Under the pieces are notes generated by a model that saw only the letters and a program-made list of their open reading frames with translations, was not told the DNA's origin and did not search any database. Source: Streptomyces cyaneus (GTDB taxonomy: Bacteria > Actinomycetota > Actinomycetes > Streptomycetales > Streptomycetaceae). Taken from it: a stretch of DNA of 64,000 nt. The stretch spans positions 1,364,001-1,428,000 of the forward strand of contig NZ_RQJW01000003.1 of the NCBI RefSeq assembly GCF_004028635.1, given 5' to 3'. This document shows, piece after piece, positions 24,701-31,926 of the stretch. Position 1 is the stretch's first letter. Every line of letters begins with the position of its first letter. Made by a program: the position numbers and the translations under genes.

Positions 24701-25448
24701 GAAGGACGGGACCGCCACGTTCTGGGTCTACTCGCCCGCCGACCGCGAGGCCACCCTCAAGGTCGACACCCTCGGTGGCACGGGCGCCCGACTCGCCGTC
24801 AACGGGCACGACGTCCTGCGCCTGTCGCAGGGGAAGCGCAGCGTGGCAGTCTCCCTGTCGGGTGGCGTCAACAAGGTGACGCTGACCGGGGGTTCGTCCG
24901 CCACCCTCGTCGATCGCCTCACGGTCACACCCACCGAGGGCGCGCTCCCGACACGTACGTATGAGGCACGGGACGCCGAGCTCGTGGGCTCGGCCACGCT
25001 CACCCCGCTGTCCCTGGCGACCGACGGAACGGCGATCACCGGCATCGGCGGCGCCCCGGGCAACGACAACACGGCGACGTTCACCGTCTCCGCCGACCGC
25101 GCCGGCCTGTACGCGCTGCGCATCCGCTACTCCAACCCCGAGCAGTCCGAAGCCACCCACTACAACCCGGACCCGCTCGCGCGCCACGCCGACATCACCG
25201 TCAACGGCGGTGAGATACGGCGCGTCGGCTTCCCGCACAGCTTCCACCAGAACAACTTCTGGGAGCTGACCGTCCCGGTCCAGCTCAGGAAGGGGCAGAA
25301 CACGATCGTCTTGCGCTCCGAGGAACTGCCGAACTTCGACGGCACCACCTACGCCTCGGACACCTTCCCCGGCGTGCTGCTCCGCTCCCGCAACGCGCCG
25401 CTGATCGACCGGATCACGGTCGCGCCCTACGCGCGGGAGGTGCGATGA
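21786..25448 (+). CDS. Secreted multidomain glycosidase: LamG, Big_4, GH39-like catalytic, CBM6/35 modules
   Basis: This 1220-residue protein has a secretory signal (RRRAPAAMAVALGAGLL, cleaved near AQA-AD, residue 36). Domains in order: a concanavalin-like LamG module (about 40-235); a Big_4 Ig-like module (about 250-335, PITWDAVPSDRYARPGTFTV); a clan A TIM-barrel of GH39 type (about 345-690) with acid/base E468 in FNEPEGN and nucleophile E584 in NINEYAF; then CBM6/CBM35-like beta-sandwiches starting YEAEDAAHTGSGY (about 779), near 938, and at TYEARDAEL (about 1057). GAGGA eight bases upstream supports ATG 21786. Divergent from lacI with four operators between, so LacI-controlled. It should attack an extracellular polysaccharide or glycoside for the adjacent importer; the linkage is not predictable. 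Confidence 0.88.
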   Translation: MPSAERPARRRAPAAMAVALGAGLLTAPAVPAQAADAPQPAARYTFDEDDLTSGRITDSSGNGLTATLVNGSTAQSVDGTGGGKALSLPGGAPTSDGAYVRLPREVVGDATDLTVSARVKWSGDKSSWQRIFDLGTNTTKYLFSTPYNGGGLFQTSVTTGGGGAEAQVRGYAALPANEWRTVTVTLDTTAGKLTTYLDGVAVSSAATGIKAKELLDGSATAAGYIGKSFWPDPLLKGAIDDFTVWHAALNAEQVAGTVGAMPTVQDLSKTSFEVRTTTGTAPSLPTAVRSSFSDGYDRDLPITWDAVPSDRYARPGTFTVSGTAAGRAVKATVTVVREGQLTVDLGSDTGAFHGGASGTLYGLYGPDVPTNNLIEGMGLRTVSTKAQDGPQHPGADALEVVKPLADSTDGDVYIYMTDIHRGFPYQWPGDTPAQKLKLYQEKLAKQVDQVLQLPEQYQDNIVFVPFNEPEGNMFGTGEWSYNKISWLNDPDDFFAAWDDAYKLIKGKMPSARIAGPNTSVLYDQVKGFLTHTLAAGTLPDVITWHELSHPEAVRESVAKYRAWEKELFKGTEREGTQLPININEYAFNYHTSVPGQMIQWVSAIEESKVDADIAYWNIDGNLSDSAVQSNRGNGQWWLLNSYASMSGHTVRVSPPFPGENYTMQGVATLDAKKRQARLIFGGSDGKGHITFAGVPKNVFGDGVHAWVREIEWSGQVGDNSGPKLLTETNLKVGDDGEVVVDFGDGGLPTLKESSAYEIVLSPAGKARSTQSPPARWQGSYEAEDAAHTGSGYSKNGPEGSPRDVSKFYTSGGYDVGGLRAGSDVTLDFTVDVPEDGTYDLSVFANSLNTFDKVKEQGPTNVFLRVDGKADSEQELHLPLGYKWVVWDHTDTKVQLTKGKHTLTLAAKSLDGKRATKGDAIVDRLMLSLPEASAATQVYEGELAWLDGDARPVYDLPKQAAVPATGSGAVRLPKDGTATFWVYSPADREATLKVDTLGGTGARLAVNGHDVLRLSQGKRSVAVSLSGGVNKVTLTGGSSATLVDRLTVTPTEGALPTRTYEARDAELVGSATLTPLSLATDGTAITGIGGAPGNDNTATFTVSADRAGLYALRIRYSNPEQSEATHYNPDPLARHADITVNGGEIRRVGFPHSFHQNNFWELTVPVQLRKGQNTIVLRSEELPNFDGTTYASDTFPGVLLRSRNAPLIDRITVAPYAREVR

Positions 25449-25457
25449 GGTGAACAC

Positions 25458-25482
25458 CACCGGCGGCGACCCGCCGCCGGTG
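25458..25482 (+). terminator. Hairpin terminator after the large glycosidase
   Basis: CACCGGCGGC pairs perfectly with GCCGCCGGTG across a five-base GACCC loop, starting ten bases after the stop codon at 25448. Confidence 0.7.
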
Positions 25483-25579
25483 CCCCAAGCGGGCGCCCGG
25501 GTCCGTCACGATCGGCGGATCCGGGCATTGCAGGGTCGGGACCGGCCCGTCCGGCCCGGGAACACGGCATGATCATGGG

Positions 25580-26110
25580 ATGAAGGGCGTGGCGGACCGG
25601 ACGGGCGGTGGGGACGTGGGTGAGCAGGCGGAGATCTCGTCGCCGAAAGAGGCGGCGGACAACGCGCTGGTGCTGGCGTTCGGGCGGCTGCAGGGGGCCG
25701 CGAACAGGCTGGAGTACATCCTGGGGCGGGCCCTGGAGCGGGAGTGCGGCATCAGCCACCTGATGTTCGAGGTGCTGCTGATCCTCGGGCGGACCGGTGG
25801 ACCGGGGATGCCGATGCGGGCCATCGCCCAGGAGCAGGTGCTGACCACAGGCGGTGTGACACGTCTCGTGGACCGGATGGAGGCGGCCGGACTGGTCGAG
25901 CGGGCCGAGGACCCCGGCGACCGGCGCGGGCGACTGGTGCGTCTGACCCCGTTGGGCGAGGAGACCACCGTGCGCGCGTCCCGGCTGCACGTGGAGAACA
26001 TCCGCCGCTACTTCCTGGCGCCGCTGCCTCCCGAGGACCGAGAGCGGTTCGCCGAGAACCTGCGCCTCCTCAGTCACTCGGCCCGGAACGAGCTGCCTCG
26101 CCTGCCCTGA
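25580..26110 (+). CDS. MarR family transcriptional regulator
   Basis: The protein is 176 residues with the MarR winged helix: SHLMFEVLLILGRTG, then AIAQEQVLTTGGVTRLVDRM as the recognition region and the wing ERAEDPGDRRGRLVRLTPLG. The dimerisation helices at both ends are present. ATG at 25580 has no good ribosome site; GTG starts inside the first 15 residues are possible. It precedes the DsbA-like gene by 160 bases on the same strand. An inverted repeat at 26200-26230 before that gene could be its operator, and control of the DsbA/MBL/SnoaL group is the simplest guess. Confidence 0.88.
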   Translation: MKGVADRTGGGDVGEQAEISSPKEAADNALVLAFGRLQGAANRLEYILGRALERECGISHLMFEVLLILGRTGGPGMPMRAIAQEQVLTTGGVTRLVDRMEAAGLVERAEDPGDRRGRLVRLTPLGEETTVRASRLHVENIRRYFLAPLPPEDRERFAENLRLLSHSARNELPRLP

Positions 26111-26199
26111 GGCGCTCCTCGGGCTGCGGCTGATCGGCAGCGCTGGTGCACTGAGCAAAACGGACAGAGGTGTGGTCACGGTCACACGAACAAGGAAAT

Positions 26200-26230
26200 A
26201 TCTGACTCATCAGTTACTGTTCTGTCAGAT
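26200..26230 (+). promoter_or_regulatory. Inverted repeat before the DsbA-like gene
   Basis: ATCTGAC (26200-26206) and GTCAGAT (26224-26230) are perfect inverted arms 17 bases apart, in a locally AT-rich segment 40-70 bases before the DsbA-like start. Possible operator of the adjacent MarR protein. Confidence 0.45.
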
Positions 26231-26270
26231 GAATCGCTCGCATCCGGCGGGCGCCGTGCCGAGGATCTCC

Positions 26271-26888
26271 ATGCAGCTCGTCTACGTCTTCGATGCCTAC
26301 TGCGGCTGGTCGCACGGGTTCTCCGGCACCCTGCGCGAGGTCGCCTCCCGCCACCCGGAGCTGCCGGTGGTGGTGGTCTCCGGCGGCCTGTTCACCGGGA
26401 CCCGTCGGCTGCCGATCGGTGAGTTCGGCTACGTCCAGGGCGCGAACGCCAAGATCGCCGAACAGACCGGCGCCGAGTTCGGCGACGCGTACGAGCGGCT
26501 GATCGCCGACGGGTCGTTCGTGATGGACTCCGAGGACGCCGCGCGGGGAGTCGCCGCCCTGCGGCAGATCGCCCCGGATCGTGCGGCCGAGCTGGTCATG
26601 GCCATGCAGCGGGCCTTCTACGTCGACGGCCTGAGCCTCTCCGAGCCCGCGACCTACCGGAAGCTCGCCGAGCGGGCCGGGCTGGACGCCGACGCCGTGG
26701 TCACCGCCTTCGAAGCCCCCGAGGCGCGGGCGACAGCACGGGCCGACTTCCACCTCGGGGCCGAACTGGGCGTCACCGGCTTCCCCACCCTCCTCGCCGT
26801 CGACGGCGACCGTGTCACCCCCCTGGCCTACGGCCACGCCACCGCCGACGAGGTCGACGCGCGGCTCGCGGCCGTACTCACCCCCTGA
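26271..26888 (+). CDS. DsbA family thioredoxin-fold protein
   Basis: This 205-residue cytoplasmic protein has a DsbA/FrnE-like thioredoxin fold with a helical insertion. The active-site region reads FDAYCGWSHGFSG, so the usual CxxC is CxxS with a single cysteine at residue 11. The cis-proline loop is GVTGFPTLLAVDG near residue 175. ATG at 26271 follows GAGG at good distance. A one-cysteine site suggests reductase or glutathione/mycothiol-transferase type chemistry rather than disulphide formation. It probably belongs with the MBL and SnoaL-like genes just downstream (46-base gap). Confidence 0.85.
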   Translation: MQLVYVFDAYCGWSHGFSGTLREVASRHPELPVVVVSGGLFTGTRRLPIGEFGYVQGANAKIAEQTGAEFGDAYERLIADGSFVMDSEDAARGVAALRQIAPDRAAELVMAMQRAFYVDGLSLSEPATYRKLAERAGLDADAVVTAFEAPEARATARADFHLGAELGVTGFPTLLAVDGDRVTPLAYGHATADEVDARLAAVLTP

Positions 26889-26934
26889 ACCTCTCCCCCG
26901 CCCCCACCCACCACGTCCCGTCAAGGAGCCACCG

Positions 26935-27741
26935 ATGAGCACCCTGTCCTTCAAGGTCCTGGACCTGGACTTCCCGGCAGGCAGCAAGAACAAGACCGCC
27001 ACCCTCGTCACCGGCGAGAACGAGGCCCTGCTCGTGGACGCCGCCTTCACCCGCGCCGACGGCCACCGCCTGGCCGCCGAGATCCTCGACTCCGGCAGGA
27101 CGCTGACGACGGTCTTCATCAGCCACGGCGACCCCGACTTCTACTTCGGCGCCGAGGTCATCGCCGACGCCTTCCCCGGCGCGCGGTTCGTCGCCACCCC
27201 GCAGACGATCGAGCACATCCAGCACTCCTACGAGGGCAAGCTCAAGGCATGGGCGCCCCTGGGCCAGAACCTGCCCACCCGCCTGGTCGACCTCGAGCCG
27301 CTGACCGGCGACCTCACCCTCGAGGGCCACCTCTTCGAGCTCAAGGGCGGTCCGGCCGCGCTGCCCGACCGTCACTACCTGTGGCAGGCCGAGCAGCGCG
27401 CGCTCCTCGGCGGCGTTCTGCTCTTCCAGCAGGAGCACGTCTGGGTCGCCGACACCGCCACCCCCGCCGACCGCGCCGCCTGGATCGACCTGCTCGACGA
27501 GATGGCCGCCCTCCAGCCGGAGCTGGTCGTCCCCGGCCACCGCCTGCCCGATGCCCCCGCCGACGCCTCCGCGATCACCGCGACCCGTGACTACCTCGTC
27601 GCCTTCGAGGAGGAGCTCGGCAAGGCCGCCGACGGTGCCGCCCTGACGGACGCCCTCGTCAAGCGCTACCCGGGCAACGGCATGGTGATCGCCGCGCAGA
27701 TCGGCGCGAAGGTCGCCAAGGGCGAGATGAAGTGGGGCTGA
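26935..27741 (+). CDS. MBL-fold protein with atypical metal motif
   Basis: The protein is 268 residues with a beta-lactamase fold. The canonical HxHxDH is replaced by ISHGDPDFYFGAE at about residue 64, leaving one histidine and two aspartates. The last conserved histidine region is VVPGHRLPD. This degenerate motif recurs in a subfamily found in actinomycetes and proteobacteria, and catalysis may be altered or lost. The ATG has a perfect AAGGAG seven bases upstream. It lies in a row with the DsbA-like gene before it and the SnoaL-like gene five bases after it, so an operon is likely. Confidence 0.85.
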   Translation: MSTLSFKVLDLDFPAGSKNKTATLVTGENEALLVDAAFTRADGHRLAAEILDSGRTLTTVFISHGDPDFYFGAEVIADAFPGARFVATPQTIEHIQHSYEGKLKAWAPLGQNLPTRLVDLEPLTGDLTLEGHLFELKGGPAALPDRHYLWQAEQRALLGGVLLFQQEHVWVADTATPADRAAWIDLLDEMAALQPELVVPGHRLPDAPADASAITATRDYLVAFEEELGKAADGAALTDALVKRYPGNGMVIAAQIGAKVAKGEMKWG

Positions 27742-27746
27742 CCTCC

Positions 27747-28169
27747 GTGGCGCACGAAAGCACCGACTTCGCGACCTCCACCGCACCCGCCGACGTCGTA
27801 CGCCGCCAGTACCTGGCCTCGGCCAACCGTGACCTGGCAGCCCTGCGCGCCACTCTCGCCCCCGACGTCGAGTGGACGGAGATGGCCGGCTTCCCCCTCG
27901 CCGGCACCTATCGCACCCCCGACGGCGTCACCAGCAACGTCATGGAGAAGCTCGGCCAGGACTGGGACGACTGGATCGCCCACGACGACACCTATGTCAC
28001 CGAGGGCGAGAACGTCGTCGTCCTCGCCCGGTACACCGCGACCAACAAGGCGACCGGCAAGGCGATCGACGTCCGCGTCGCCCACCACTTCACCGTCCGC
28101 GGCGGGCTGATCGTCCGCTTCGAGCAGTTCGTCGACACGGCCCTCGTCCGCGAGGCCATGGCCGACTGA
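27747..28169 (+). CDS. SnoaL-like / nuclear transport factor 2 family protein
   Basis: The protein is about 140 residues with the cone-shaped NTF2/SnoaL fold. VVRRQYLASANRDLAALRAT is the first helix, VEWTEMAGFPLAGTYRTPDG the ligand-loop strand, and HHFTVRGGLIVRFEQFVDTA the last strands. Members are small-molecule isomerases, hydratases or orphan binding proteins. GTG at 27747 or an in-frame GTG at 27732 (overlapping the preceding gene) could be the start. It directly follows the MBL-fold gene and is probably co-transcribed. The next 141 bases, up to 28310, show nothing recognisable. Confidence 0.82.
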   Translation: MAHESTDFATSTAPADVVRRQYLASANRDLAALRATLAPDVEWTEMAGFPLAGTYRTPDGVTSNVMEKLGQDWDDWIAHDDTYVTEGENVVVLARYTATNKATGKAIDVRVAHHFTVRGGLIVRFEQFVDTALVREAMAD

Positions 28170-28310
28170 ATCAACTCCCGCCCGACGCAAGGCAGTTCGC
28201 TGCTCGGCGGGAGATCGCAGGGCACCAGGTCGCCACCGCCGGGAATCACCGCACCCCACCCGCTGTTGTCCAGGGCAGCAGCCCCTGCCCGCATCCCAAG
28301 GAGGCCGAGC

Positions 28311-28718
28311 GTGTACGGCGACCCGGCGACAGTCCGCAAGATCCTCACCGAGCTCGGTGACACCTGGGCGATCGTGGGTCTGTCCACGAACGAGCGGCGT
28401 GCGGCGTACGGGGTCGCCGACGTCCTCCAGCGCTACGGCAAGCGCATCGTGCCCGTGCACCCGAAGGCGGAGACGGTCCACGGGGAGCAGGGATATCCCT
28501 CTTTGGACGCGATCCCCTTCGAGGTCGACGTCGTCGACGTGTTCGTCAACAGCGACCTCGCCGGTGCCGTCGCCGACGAGGCCGCGGCCATCGGCGCCAA
28601 GGCCGTCTGGTTCCAGCTCGGCGTCATCGACGAGGCCGCGTACGACCGCACCCGCGCCGCCGGCGTCGAGATGGTGATGGACCGCTGCCCGGCGATCGAG
28701 ATTCCGCGCCTGGGCTGA
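28311..28718 (+). CDS. CoA-binding domain protein (YccU type)
   Basis: This 135-residue single-domain Rossmann protein contains WAIVGLSTNERRAAYGVADV and YGKRIVPVHPKAETVHGEQG, the CoA_binding_2 signature. VVDVFVNSDLAGAVADEAAA and KAVWFQLGVIDEAAYDRTRA follow, and the conserved final cysteine region is MDRCPAIEIPRLG. AAGGAG lies seven bases before GTG 28311. The family resembles the nucleotide-binding half of succinyl-CoA synthetase but has no known reaction. It stands alone between the SnoaL-like gene and pobA. Confidence 0.9.
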   Translation: MYGDPATVRKILTELGDTWAIVGLSTNERRAAYGVADVLQRYGKRIVPVHPKAETVHGEQGYPSLDAIPFEVDVVDVFVNSDLAGAVADEAAAIGAKAVWFQLGVIDEAAYDRTRAAGVEMVMDRCPAIEIPRLG

Positions 28719-28808
28719 CCGGGCGGCGGCGATAAGTCGATTCCCGCCGATGCACCGAGCCACCCCGGAGCCCTCCCCTCCCCACGTCAGCCGCCCCATA
28801 ATGCTCGG

Positions 28809-30032
28809 GTGACTTCCACCTCCCCCCACACCAACTCCGGTGCCCCGCAAGGCTTCCCGGTCGTCATCGTCGGCGCCGGACCGGCCGGTCTCACCATCGG
28901 CAACATCCTGCGGGCGGCGTCCGTCGACTGTCTGGTCCTGGAGACCGAGACACGCCAGTTCATCGAGCAGCGGCCGCGGGCGGGAGTCCTGGAGGAGTGG
29001 GCCGTACACGGACTCCAGCGGCGGGGCCTGGCGGACACCTTGCTGGAGCGGGCGCAGCGGCACACCGAGTGCGAGTTCCGGTTCGCCGGGGAGCGCTACC
29101 GGTTCGAGTACGGGGAGCTCACGGGGGTTCATCACTGGGTCTACCCCCAGCAGTTCCTGGTGACGGACCTGGTGCGCGAGTACGCGGACGTGCGCGGCGG
29201 CGCCATACGCTTCGGTGTGCGGGACGTGGAGCTGCACGACCTCGACACCGACCGGCCTTCGGTGTCGTACATCTGCCCGGAGACGGGTCGACGGGAGGTC
29301 GTGCACTGTGACTTCGTGGCGGGTTGCGACGGGGCGCGTGGGGTGACGCGCGCCGCGCTGCCGGCCGACCGGGCCCACATCTCCCGCAGTGACTACGGCA
29401 TCGGCTGGCTGGCGCTGCTCGCCGAGGCGCCGCCGTCCGCCGACTGTGTGCTGTTCGGCATGCATCCGAACGGGTTCGCCGGGCACATGCCGCGCAGCGC
29501 CGAGGTGACCCGCTACTACCTCGAGTGCCCGCCCGGCGACGACCCGGAGAACTGGTCGCACGACAGGGTCTGGACGGAGCTGCAGCAGCGGCTCGGGGCG
29601 AACGGCGCGCCGCCGCTGACCGAGGGGCGGCTGATCGAGAAGCGCGTCCTCGACATGCACAACTACGTGGTCGAGCCCATGGTGTTCGGCCGCCTCTTCC
29701 TGGCCGGCGACGCCGCTCACCTGACCGCCCCCATCGCCGCCAAGGGCATGAACCTCGCCCTGCACGACGCCTTCCTGCTGGGCGACGGACTCGTCGCGTA
29801 CGTCACGAAGGGCGACGGCACCGGCCTGGACGGCTACTCGGCGGCCTGCCTGGGCCGGGTGTGGGACTACCAGGAGTTCTCCCACTGGCTCTCCGAGGTC
29901 TACCACGGCACGTCATCGGGCGACCCGTACCGCGCGGGCACCACCCTGGCCCGCCTCCGCCGCATCTTCGGCTCCCCGACGGCGGCCAGAGCGTTCGCGG
30001 AGCAGTATCTGGGCAAGAACGCCGACTACTGA
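28809..30032 (+). CDS. pobA: 4-hydroxybenzoate 3-monooxygenase
   Basis: This 407-residue FAD monooxygenase of the PobA type has the dinucleotide motif VVIVGAGPAGLTIGNIL near residue 20, the DG motif GCDGARGVTRAALP near 180, and the FAD ribityl motif LFLAGDAAHLTAPIAAKGMN near 300. The start of the recognised domain and GTG 28809 agree within about 15 residues of N-terminal tail. It hydroxylates 4-hydroxybenzoate to protocatechuate for the beta-ketoadipate pathway. No protocatechuate genes or PobR regulator are in the window. Confidence 0.9.
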   Translation: MTSTSPHTNSGAPQGFPVVIVGAGPAGLTIGNILRAASVDCLVLETETRQFIEQRPRAGVLEEWAVHGLQRRGLADTLLERAQRHTECEFRFAGERYRFEYGELTGVHHWVYPQQFLVTDLVREYADVRGGAIRFGVRDVELHDLDTDRPSVSYICPETGRREVVHCDFVAGCDGARGVTRAALPADRAHISRSDYGIGWLALLAEAPPSADCVLFGMHPNGFAGHMPRSAEVTRYYLECPPGDDPENWSHDRVWTELQQRLGANGAPPLTEGRLIEKRVLDMHNYVVEPMVFGRLFLAGDAAHLTAPIAAKGMNLALHDAFLLGDGLVAYVTKGDGTGLDGYSAACLGRVWDYQEFSHWLSEVYHGTSSGDPYRAGTTLARLRRIFGSPTAARAFAEQYLGKNADY

Positions 30033-30061
30033 CACGCCTCCACTGATTGCACCTTTACTGA

Positions 30062-31501
30062 CTACGCCTCGGGACCGAGGTCGCCCTCGACGACGGTCCG
30101 GGTGATCGGAGGGCGGTCCCAGAGGGCGAGGATGTCGTTGGCGAGTTCCACGATCGGGAGTGGGTGCCGATCGCCGTGCACTTCGATGGCGGCGGCCGAC
30201 AGACTCCGTGGGACGGCTCCGGCATCGAGGAGAACCCGCCACTCCTGCGGCCCGAGCTCCAGGAATTCGAGCCCGGTCAGCTTGGCGATCTCCAGCGGGT
30301 CGGCGAGCGTGCCCGGGTAGGCGGTGAGGGTACGCAGGCGGGGCAGGCCGGTGACGGGCGCGAGGCTGAGCGGTTCGCCCTCCCACACGCCGATGGACAG
30401 GACCTCCAACTCCGGGTGGGCGGCGGCCCGGACACTCGGCAGGCTCGCCCTGTTGACCCTGGCCACGGCCGGCAGCTCGTCCCCGCGGCGGCCGGTGTAC
30501 CAGTCCTCGCGTCGGTTCAGCACGAGGTCGGTGAGCGACTCCGCGAGCAGGTGGGCGCCGATGTTCTCCTCGTGGTCGAGAACGATGATCTGCCCCGTGT
30601 GTCCGTGCGAACCCGGGGTCAGGTCGACTGCGATCCGGTCCCCGCCGCCCGTGTCACCGAAGACGATCCAGCCGGGCGAGCCGACCACCCCTTGCACCGC
30701 GGCGTCGGGCGCGGTCACGACCGCCTCCATCGCCGCGAACCGCCAGGGGCAGGGACGGCTCGGCGCGTCGGCGACGTACAGGCCGTCCAGGGAGAACAGC
30801 TCGCAGCCGACCGCGTCGTAAACGCGCTCCGCCGTCTCGTAGTCGCCCCAGTCCTCCCACCGCGCCCGCGTCACCCGGTAGAGCGCCTTGAGCTCGTCGG
30901 GCAACGCGACGCCGAGGCGCGCCTGGGCGGCGGCGATCTCCGCCTCGGTCGCGCCGATGGCATCGGGGATCCGCTCGCGCAGCGTCCGCTCCAGCGCGGC
31001 CGGGTCCGCGGACGGCGCCGGCACCGCCCCGGGCACGGGTTCGGGCAGGCGGCGCCAAGGTTCGGGAACGGCGTCCTCGACCAGGACGAGCGAACCCGGG
31101 TGCGGGCCGCCGATGCCGGGCTCCACAGCGCTGCTCGGACCGAGCAGGTGGAGTACGGTCCGCCCGGCCGGGGAGATCTCCGCCACGAACGAGTACCCGT
31201 CGACGCCGGCCTCCGCGAGCGCGCTGCGCACCCGCTCCGCCGCATCGAACTCGTCCTGGTGGTCCTCGACTTGAGCGGCCTGCCCGGGCCGCGGACGTCG
31301 GCGCTGGAGCGGCAGACTCCACCCGTACTGGTCGATTCGGCCCGCCACGTGGCCGCCCGGGGCGGCAAGGCTCTCCGCGTTGCTCTCCCGCAGGAGCCGC
31401 AGTACCGGCTCCCAGGTCGCGAAGTCATGTATCGAGGGCAACGGTGGCCTCCGGTCGTTCCGTTGGGCGTGGCGGAGCCGATTATCACCGAGGCCGGCCA
31501 T
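30062..31501 (-). CDS. SMI1/KNR4 family protein with leucine-rich C-terminus
   Basis: The protein is about 479 residues. The middle (about 165-335) has the SMI1/KNR4 (SUKH) fold: ATEAEIAAAQARLGVALPDE, LKALYRVT, then GWIVFGDTGGGDRIAVDLTP. The C-terminal 120 residues have LRR-like strands (LPRLRTLTAY, LTGLEFLELG). SUKH proteins are common immunity proteins of polymorphic toxin systems, but no toxin is adjacent; a regulatory or housekeeping role is possible. The ATG at 31501 lies three bases after the ArsR stop with no ribosome site, so the true start may be further in. It is convergent with pobA. Confidence 0.75.
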   Translation of the reverse strand: MAGLGDNRLRHAQRNDRRPPLPSIHDFATWEPVLRLLRESNAESLAAPGGHVAGRIDQYGWSLPLQRRRPRPGQAAQVEDHQDEFDAAERVRSALAEAGVDGYSFVAEISPAGRTVLHLLGPSSAVEPGIGGPHPGSLVLVEDAVPEPWRRLPEPVPGAVPAPSADPAALERTLRERIPDAIGATEAEIAAAQARLGVALPDELKALYRVTRARWEDWGDYETAERVYDAVGCELFSLDGLYVADAPSRPCPWRFAAMEAVVTAPDAAVQGVVGSPGWIVFGDTGGGDRIAVDLTPGSHGHTGQIIVLDHEENIGAHLLAESLTDLVLNRREDWYTGRRGDELPAVARVNRASLPSVRAAAHPELEVLSIGVWEGEPLSLAPVTGLPRLRTLTAYPGTLADPLEIAKLTGLEFLELGPQEWRVLLDAGAVPRSLSAAAIEVHGDRHPLPIVELANDILALWDRPPITRTVVEGDLGPEA

Positions 31502-31504
31502 CGG

Positions 31505-31852
31505 TCAGTCGTGCAGGGGCCGGTCGCTGAGCCGGTGGTCCGCCACGTTCAGCGCCTCGTCGACGAGGCGGCGCAGATGACCGTCGCGCAGGGAGTAGAT
31601 CACTCGGCGTCCCTCCTTGCGGGTGTTCACCAGCCCCGCGAGACGCAGCCGCGCCAGGTGCTGGCTGACGGCAGGCCGGGCCGCGCCGCAGGCCTCGGTG
31701 AGTGTCGTGACGTCGGTCTCCCCTGCCGTCAGGGCATGCAGCAGCGTGAGGCGGGTGCGGTCGCCGAGCAGGGCCAGGAGTTCGGCGGCGAGCGCGAACT
31801 GTTCCTCGCCCGGGGTGCGCGGGTGCGCATCGTGCGCAGGTGATAGGTGCAT
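31505..31852 (-). CDS. ArsR/SmtB family metal-sensing repressor
   Basis: This 115-residue winged-helix repressor contains LALLGDRTRLTLLHAL, then TLTEACGAARPAVSQHLARL as the recognition helix and NTRKEGRRVIYSL as the wing. The last helix carries DGHLRRLVDEALNVADH. This has the D-x-H and later E/H pattern of the alpha-5 zinc or cobalt site of CzrA/SmtB-type sensors, and no alpha-3 cysteines are present. ATG at 31852 was chosen; ATG at 31864 also fits. It is divergent from the zinc-type CDF exporter, with an inverted repeat in the shared promoter, so it very probably represses that exporter until zinc binds. Confidence 0.88.
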   Translation of the reverse strand: MHLSPAHDAHPRTPGEEQFALAAELLALLGDRTRLTLLHALTAGETDVTTLTEACGAARPAVSQHLARLRLAGLVNTRKEGRRVIYSLRDGHLRRLVDEALNVADHRLSDRPLHD

Positions 31853-31854
31853 GC

Positions 31855-31870
31855 GTGCGCTCATACGCAC
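31855..31870. promoter_or_regulatory. Inverted repeat in the arsR/CDF divergent promoter
   Basis: GTGCG-CTCATA-CGCAC is a perfect 5-bp-arm repeat lying just upstream of the CATAAT -10 box (31870-31875) for the exporter and overlapping the upstream part of the ArsR start region. Probable ArsR operator. Confidence 0.6.
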
Positions 31871-31926
31871 ATAATGGCCTCGTGGGCGGTCACACGTCCA
31901 CTCCCACGCACGAGAAGGGGATCGCT

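Noticed and set aside
21654..25460. A 1268-codon minus-strand frame opposite the large glycosidase
   Set aside because: Antisense shadow with no recognisable domains; the plus-strand protein has a signal peptide and known domains.
27666..29906. A 746-codon minus-strand frame across several small genes
   Set aside because: It is opposite to four recognised plus-strand genes and contains no known domain.
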